64,000 nt of DNA from CAZXWK01 sp964644675 (GTDB lineage Bacteria; Actinomycetota; Coriobacteriia; Anaerosomatales; JAAXUF01). Shown piece after piece: positions 59,668-64,000 of the stretch. The notes beneath the pieces were generated by a model that was not told the DNA's origin, searched no databases, and saw nothing but the letters and a program-made list of their open reading frames with translations. The position numbers and the translations under genes were made by a program. The stretch spans positions 1-64,000 of the forward strand of contig CAZXWK010000007.1 in assembly GCA_964644675.1 (NCBI GenBank). The letters are read 5' to 3'. Numbering within the stretch: the stretch's first letter is position 1; every line of letters starts with the position of its first letter.

Positions 59668-60141
59668 CTACTGGGCGAGGTTGGGGTCGAGCAACTCGCC
59701 GCCCATCACGTCGCCGCCCAACATGTCCGAGAACGTCTTCAGGTGGTCCTCCTCGTCGGCGAGGATGTCCTCGAGGAGCTTGCGCGTCACCACGTCGTCG
59801 GCGGCCGCGGCGAGCTTGATCGCGACCCGGTAGCGCATGACCGCGTCCTCCTCGGCGTTGAAGTCGGCTTTGGCCATCTCGCGAAGTCCGTTGAAGTCCT
59901 TGGCGAAGGGCTCCGGCTTGGTGGTCGGGTCTCCCCCGAGGAAGTCGATGCGCTCGGCGAGCGCCTCAGCGTGCTTCATCTCGGTGATGCCGACGGACTT
60001 GAACGTGTCGGCGTGCAGCATGCCCTCGGGACCGGTCACGAGGTAGTGCTGCCGCATGTACTGCATCACGACCCCGAGCTCGCGTGCGCGCAGGTCGTTG
60101 AGGACGTCGATGAGCTTCGCGCCTCCGTATACATCTGCCAT
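59668..60141 (-). CDS. Bacterioferritin / ferritin-like protein
   Basis: A 157-residue iron-storage protein. It shows the ferroxidase residues E21 (ARELG), E54-M55-K-H57 (EMKHAE) and a C-terminal D-E-E-D-H, in a four-helix bundle. M55 is at the place of the heme-binding Met52 of E. coli Bfr, so heme binding is possible. Start ATG lies behind GGAGG. Monocistronic. Confidence 0.9.
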   Translation of the reverse strand: MADVYGGAKLIDVLNDLRARELGVVMQYMRQHYLVTGPEGMLHADTFKSVGITEMKHAEALAERIDFLGGDPTTKPEPFAKDFNGLREMAKADFNAEEDAVMRYRVAIKLAAAADDVVTRKLLEDILADEEDHLKTFSDMLGGDVMGGELLDPNLAQ

Positions 60142-60245
60142 GGTGCCTCCTTGGATCGGGCGCGCCCGGACGGGGCCGGACGCGGCGGTGTCACGAGGGG
60201 TAGGTTCCCTGCCTCGCGCGCCCCGTAAACGGCGGCGGGGTCGTG

Positions 60246-60251
60246 TAAGAT
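60246..60251 (+). promoter_or_regulatory. Likely -10 box of glyQS
   Basis: TAAGAT, 66 bases ahead of the glyQ start. No clear -35 and no T-box leader (too short, no specifier). Confidence 0.35.
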
Positions 60252-60317
60252 AGCGAAACCGCTGGCGCGTGGGCGCGTCGGGCGGTTCTCGTCCCCGAGG
60301 GAAAGCGCGAAGAACAG

Positions 60318-61259
60318 ATGAGTTCGCTCACCTTCCAGGACATCATCCTGGCGCTCTCACGTTTCTGGGCCGACCAGGGCTGCGTCGTGCTGCAGCCCTA
60401 CGACACCGAGGTCGGCGCGGGCACCTTCCACCCCGCCACCACGCTGCGCTCGCTCGGTCCCGACACGTGGCGCACCGCCTACGTGCAGCCGAGCCGCCGG
60501 CCCACGGACGGCCGCTACGGCGAGAACCCTAACCGGCTGCAGCACTACTACCAGTACCAGGTCATCCTCAAGCCGAGCCCGGACAACGTGCTCGACCTGT
60601 ACTTCGACTCGCTGCGCGCCATCGGCATCGAGCCCGCCGAGCACGACATCCGCCTGGTCGAGGACGACTGGGAGTCGCCGACCCTCGGCGCGTGGGGCCT
60701 GGGCTGGGAGGTCTGGCTCAACGGCATGGAGTGCACGCAGTTCACCTACTTCCAGCAGGTGGGCGGTTTCGAGTGCCGCCCCGTACCCGCCGAGATCACC
60801 TACGGCCTCGAGCGCCTCGCGATGTACATCCAGGGAGTGGACAGCGTCTACGACCTGGTCTGGAGCGTCGGTCCCGACGGCCATACGTTCACCTACGGCG
60901 ACGTCTTCCTGCGAAACGAGCAGCAGTACTCGGCGTACAACTTCGAGGTCGCCGACGTGGACATGCTGCTCGGCCTCTTCGCGACCTACGAGTCCGAGTC
61001 CAAGCGCACCCTGGAGGCGGGCTACGTCCTGCCCGCCTACGACTACGTGCTCAAGTGCAGCCACGCGTTCAACCTGCTCGACGCGCGCGGCGCGATCAGC
61101 GTCACCGAGCGCCAGGGCTACATCCTGCGCGTCCGCGCGCTCGCCAAGGCGTGCTGCGGCGCGTACCTCGAGCTGGTCGCTCCGGAGCCGGACGCAGGCG
61201 AGACCGGCGAGGTCGACGCCGCCGTGCCCGCTTCGCTGTCGGAAGGCGGTGATGCGTGA
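60318..61259 (+). CDS. glyQ: Glycyl-tRNA synthetase alpha subunit
   Basis: A 313-residue catalytic subunit of the bacterial heterotetrameric synthetase. It has LTFQDIILALSRFWADQGCVVLQPYDTEVGAGTFHPATTLRSLGP and the C-terminal ARGAISVTERQGYILRVRALAKACCGAYLE. ATG 60318. Overlaps glyS by one base (TGATG). Confidence 0.97.
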   Translation: MSSLTFQDIILALSRFWADQGCVVLQPYDTEVGAGTFHPATTLRSLGPDTWRTAYVQPSRRPTDGRYGENPNRLQHYYQYQVILKPSPDNVLDLYFDSLRAIGIEPAEHDIRLVEDDWESPTLGAWGLGWEVWLNGMECTQFTYFQQVGGFECRPVPAEITYGLERLAMYIQGVDSVYDLVWSVGPDGHTFTYGDVFLRNEQQYSAYNFEVADVDMLLGLFATYESESKRTLEAGYVLPAYDYVLKCSHAFNLLDARGAISVTERQGYILRVRALAKACCGAYLELVAPEPDAGETGEVDAAVPASLSEGGDA

Positions 61260-63328
61260 TGGCGCGCACCCTCGTCTTCGAGATCGGTACCGAGGAACTG
61301 CCCTCCAGCCCGCTCTACGGCGCGATCGAGCAGCTGCAAGTCGCCGTGCCCAAGGCGCTCGACGCGGCGCGGCTCGAGTACGACACCGTCACCGTGCACG
61401 GCTCGCCGCGACGCCTCGTCGTCACCGTGAGCGCGCTCGCCGAGCGCCAGGACGACGCCGTCCACACGCACAAGGGCCCGGCCGCCAAGGCCGCCTTCGC
61501 GCCCGACGGCACGCCGACGCAGGCTGCGATCGGCTTCGCGCGCGGTAAGGGCGTGCCGGTCGAGTCGCTCAGCGTAGTGGACGACGAGAACGGCTCCTAC
61601 GTCTACGCCACGGTCGAGGAGGCGGGCACCGACGCGGTCGTCGTGCTGCCGGCGCTGCTCGCCCGCCTCGCCGAGAACATCGAGTGGCCTAAGTCGCAGC
61701 GGTGGGGGAGCGGCGACGCCCGCTTCTCGCGCCCCGTGCGCTGGCTGCTCGCGCTCTTCGGCGGCGACGTGCTGCCGGTCGAGTTCGCCGGGCTCGTCGC
61801 CGGCCGCGTGACCTACGGCCACCGCTTCCTCGCGCCCGGCGCCATCGAGGTGCCCGCTGCCGAGGAGTACCCGCTCGCGCTCGAGCGGGGCCTCGTCGTC
61901 GCCGACCACACCGAGCGTGCCCGGTTGCTGCGCGAGGGCATCGAGACCGTCTCGGCGCAGCTCGGCGCGCGTGCCGTGGTCCCCGAGAAGACGTTCGCCG
62001 AGGTCGTGAACCTGGTCGAGTGGCCCACCGTCGCGGTCGGTACCTTCGACGAGGAGTTCCTCGAGGTGCCCCGCGAGATCCTCGAGAACGCGATGGAGAG
62101 CCACCAGCGCTACTTCCCGGTCGAGTCGGCCGACGGTGCGCTGACCAACCGATTCATCGTTGCCCAGAACGGCGACCCCGCACGCACCGAGGCCATCGTG
62201 CGCGGCCACGAGCGTGTCATCCGCGCACGCCTCTCCGACGCCGCGTTCTTCTACCGAGAGGACCTCCAGACGCCGTTCGAGGCGTACGTCGAGCGTCTCG
62301 ACACGATCGTCTTCCAGGAGAAGCTCGGCACCCTCGGCGACAAGGTCCGCCGGACCGAGAAGCTCGCCGCGGCGATCGCCGAGACGTGCGGTGCGACCGT
62401 CGAAGAGGCCGCGTTCGCGCAGCGCGCGGCGCACCTCGCGAAGGCCGACCTGGTGACGAGCGCCGTCGTCGAGTTCACCGACCTGCAGGGCGTCATGGGC
62501 GGCTACTACGCCGTCGCCGCTGGTGAGGAGCCCGCTGTCGCCGAGGCGATCGTTGACCACTACCGGCCGCGCTTCGCCGGTGACGAGCTGCCGCGCTCGC
62601 TCGCGGGCCGCATCGTCGCCGTCGCCGACAAACTCGACACCATCGCCGGTATCTTCTCGGCAGGGATGGCACCGACCGGCTCGGCGGACCCCTACGCGCT
62701 GCGGCGCGGTGCGATCGGCGTGCTGCAGATCCAGCTCGGGGGGCTCTCGGCGACGCTCGACGAGCTCATCGCAGCGGCGCTCGCCGGCTACGACGGCGTC
62801 CTCGACTTCGACGTCGAGGCGACCGGCTCGGCGATCAAGACGTTCTTCGTCGGACGCCTCGAGGGGATCCTGCGCGACCGCGGCCAGGCCTACGACACCG
62901 TGGACGCCGTCCTCTCCGTCGCCGCCGACGACCCGGCTGACGCGTTCGCACGGTGCGAGGCGCTCACCGCCTTCCGCGCGTCGAGCCACGACATGGAAGA
63001 CCTCTCGGTGGCGTACACGCGCGCCAAGAACCTGAGCAAGCCCGAACTGGGTACCGACGTCGACCGCTCGCTCATGGGGGATGAGGAGGTCGCGCTCGCC
63101 GACGCGCTCGACGGCGCCGAGGGTACCGCGTCCGACCTGCTCGGCCAGCGGGCGTACGAGGCGCTGCTCGAGGTCTACGCGGGACTCCGCGGTCCGATTG
63201 ACGCGTTCTTCGACGGCGTGCTGGTCATGGATCCCGACGAGGGACTGCGCGACAACCGCCTGCGCTTGCTGAACCGCTTCGTGGCGCTCTTCGGGCGCTT
63301 CGCGGACTTCAGCAAGCTGTCGGGATAG
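61259..63328 (+). CDS. glyS: Glycyl-tRNA synthetase beta subunit
   Basis: A 689-residue subunit with HD, anticodon-binding and editing-like regions. It has EIGTEELPSSPLYGAIEQL, the YFPVESADGALTNRFIVAQNG block and a C-terminal FDGVLVMDPDEGLRDNRLRLLNRFVALFGRFADFSKL. ATG 61259 follows GGAAGG at about 14 bases; GTG 61256 is in frame. Confidence 0.97.
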   Translation: MARTLVFEIGTEELPSSPLYGAIEQLQVAVPKALDAARLEYDTVTVHGSPRRLVVTVSALAERQDDAVHTHKGPAAKAAFAPDGTPTQAAIGFARGKGVPVESLSVVDDENGSYVYATVEEAGTDAVVVLPALLARLAENIEWPKSQRWGSGDARFSRPVRWLLALFGGDVLPVEFAGLVAGRVTYGHRFLAPGAIEVPAAEEYPLALERGLVVADHTERARLLREGIETVSAQLGARAVVPEKTFAEVVNLVEWPTVAVGTFDEEFLEVPREILENAMESHQRYFPVESADGALTNRFIVAQNGDPARTEAIVRGHERVIRARLSDAAFFYREDLQTPFEAYVERLDTIVFQEKLGTLGDKVRRTEKLAAAIAETCGATVEEAAFAQRAAHLAKADLVTSAVVEFTDLQGVMGGYYAVAAGEEPAVAEAIVDHYRPRFAGDELPRSLAGRIVAVADKLDTIAGIFSAGMAPTGSADPYALRRGAIGVLQIQLGGLSATLDELIAAALAGYDGVLDFDVEATGSAIKTFFVGRLEGILRDRGQAYDTVDAVLSVAADDPADAFARCEALTAFRASSHDMEDLSVAYTRAKNLSKPELGTDVDRSLMGDEEVALADALDGAEGTASDLLGQRAYEALLEVYAGLRGPIDAFFDGVLVMDPDEGLRDNRLRLLNRFVALFGRFADFSKLSG

Positions 63329-63341
63329 TCGCAGGCCGAGC

Positions 63342-64000
63342 ATGCCGGAATCCATCACCATCCACCTGCTCTCCGACGGCGTGGGCGAGACCGCTGACGC
63401 CGTGGCGCGTGCGGCCGCGGCGCAGTTCCCGCGGGGCACGTTCCGCCTGGAGCGCTTGCCGCGCATCTCGACCGTCGACGAGCTGCGCGACTGCATCGAC
63501 AACCACTGCGGGCAGCACTGCATCTTCTTCTACACGCTGGTCAAGGAAGACCTCCGCGCCGAGATGAACCGGCTCGCGCAGGAGCGGGACATGAACGCCA
63601 TCGACCTGCTCGGCCCCGCCGTCGATCTGCTCGCCGCGACCGCGCACGCCGCGCCGCGCGGCCTCGCGGGCGCGTCGCGCACTCCCGACGAGGCCTACTT
63701 CGACCGCATCGAGGCGATGGAGTTCGCGATCAAGCACGACGACGGCCAGCACCCCGACGGCCTCGTCGATGCGGACGTCGTGCTCGTCGGCGTCTCGCGC
63801 ACCAGCAAGACGCCGCTCTCGATGTACCTCGCGACCAAGGGCTTCCGGGCAGCGAACATCCCGCTGGTGCCCGGCTCGACGCCGCCCGAGGAGCTCTTCG
63901 AAGTCGACCCTCGGCGGGTGTTCGGGCTCATCAGCAGCGTCGAGACGCTCACCGACATCCGTTCTCGGCGGATGGACGAGATTGGGACGTACGTGCCCGG
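63342..64000 (+). CDS. Pyruvate, phosphate dikinase regulatory protein (DUF299), partial
   Basis: The first 219 residues; the gene runs past the window edge. It is a bifunctional kinase/pyrophosphorylase that switches PPDK off and on with ADP and phosphate. MPESITIHLLSDGVGETADAVARAAAAQF at the N-terminus and the P-loop G-V-S-R-T-S-K-T-P-L-S are diagnostic; the form with TSK fits PPDK-type rather than PEP-synthase-type regulators. ATG 63342 is 14 bases after glyS. A ppdK gene is expected next. Confidence 0.92.
   Translation, partial: MPESITIHLLSDGVGETADAVARAAAAQFPRGTFRLERLPRISTVDELRDCIDNHCGQHCIFFYTLVKEDLRAEMNRLAQERDMNAIDLLGPAVDLLAATAHAAPRGLAGASRTPDEAYFDRIEAMEFAIKHDDGQHPDGLVDADVVLVGVSRTSKTPLSMYLATKGFRAANIPLVPGSTPPEELFEVDPRRVFGLISSVETLTDIRSRRMDEIGTYVP

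Noticed and set aside
60142..60317. T-box or riboswitch leader before glyQS
   Set aside because: The leader after the likely -10 box is only about 60 bases, with no specifier loop or antiterminator bulge sequence visible.
61118..63523. 801-codon minus-strand open frame opposite glyS
   Set aside because: Same codon-bias artefact; glyS on the plus strand is unmistakable.

Overview
The window is about 64 kb of very GC-rich, gene-dense bacterial chromosome (two tRNAs, no rRNA, insertion sequence, prophage or CRISPR). Most genes start with GTG or ATG, and neighbours are often joined by TGATG, ATGA or GTGA overlaps. The content is mainly housekeeping. Gene content and order (MreBCD-PBP2-RodA, a B12-binding radical SAM/DUF2344/RNase G/L21/L27/Obg run, HrcA-DnaJ under CIRCE, glyQ-glyS followed by a PPDK regulatory protein, a soluble sulfhydrogenase) point to an anaerobic or facultative member of Actinobacteriota, most likely class Coriobacteriia (OPB41/Anaerosomatales type). 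That taxonomy is inference; no marker search could be run.

Layout. 1-3 kb: a glycosyltransferase, a PIG-L deacetylase and a protein resembling the bacillithiol cysteine ligase BshC form an operon. 3.1-7.3 kb: a ferredoxin, then on the minus strand plsY, a lipid kinase and an EF-G paralogue, with tRNA-Arg(CCG) between them. 7.5-10.1 kb: a cyclophilin lipoprotein, a TPR membrane protein and ndk. 10.2-14.7 kb: a four-subunit [NiFe] sulfhydrogenase (hydBGDA order) with its own maturation protease, behind a recognisable promoter and an upstream inverted repeat. 14.9-22.3 kb: radC and the rod-shape operon mreBCD-mrdA-rodA plus a DUF697 protein. 22.3-34.9 kb: a long run from the radical SAM/DUF2344/rng genes through rplU-rpmA, obgE, proBA, nadD, yqeK, a degenerate LCP protein, rsfS and a DMT exporter. 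35-42.3 kb: tRNA-Ala(GGC), leuS, comEA, comEC, holA and, convergently, rpsT. 42.5-47.4 kb: an NTF2-like protein, lepA, dusB and hemW. 47.7-59.6 kb: a CIRCE-controlled operon, hrcA-dnaJ-rsmE-mtaB, then phoH, a short PgpH-like HD protein, ybeY, a DgkA-PAP2 fusion, corC, cdd, era, deoC and recO. 59.7-64 kb: bacterioferritin, glyQS and the start of a PPDK regulatory protein gene.

How the genes fit together. Cell-wall elongation (mre/mrd/rod), phospholipid and undecaprenol-phosphate recycling (plsY, the lipid kinase, DgkA-PAP2), ribosome biogenesis and translation (obgE, rsfS, era, ybeY, rsmE, lepA, L21, L27, S20, two tRNA synthetases) and DNA uptake and recombination (comEA, comEC, radC, recO) are all represented. 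The hydrogenase and ferredoxin indicate anaerobic electron metabolism.

The points most worth a second look are the BshC-like triad; an over-represented octamer TTCTCGGC/GCCGAGAA that also recurs between genes; the absence of any stop codon between comEC and holA; the rpsT terminator embedded in holA; a hairpin that buries the comEA ribosome-binding site; the truncated PgpH; the DgkA-PAP2 fusion; and the uncharacterised radical SAM/DUF2344 pair next to RNase G.
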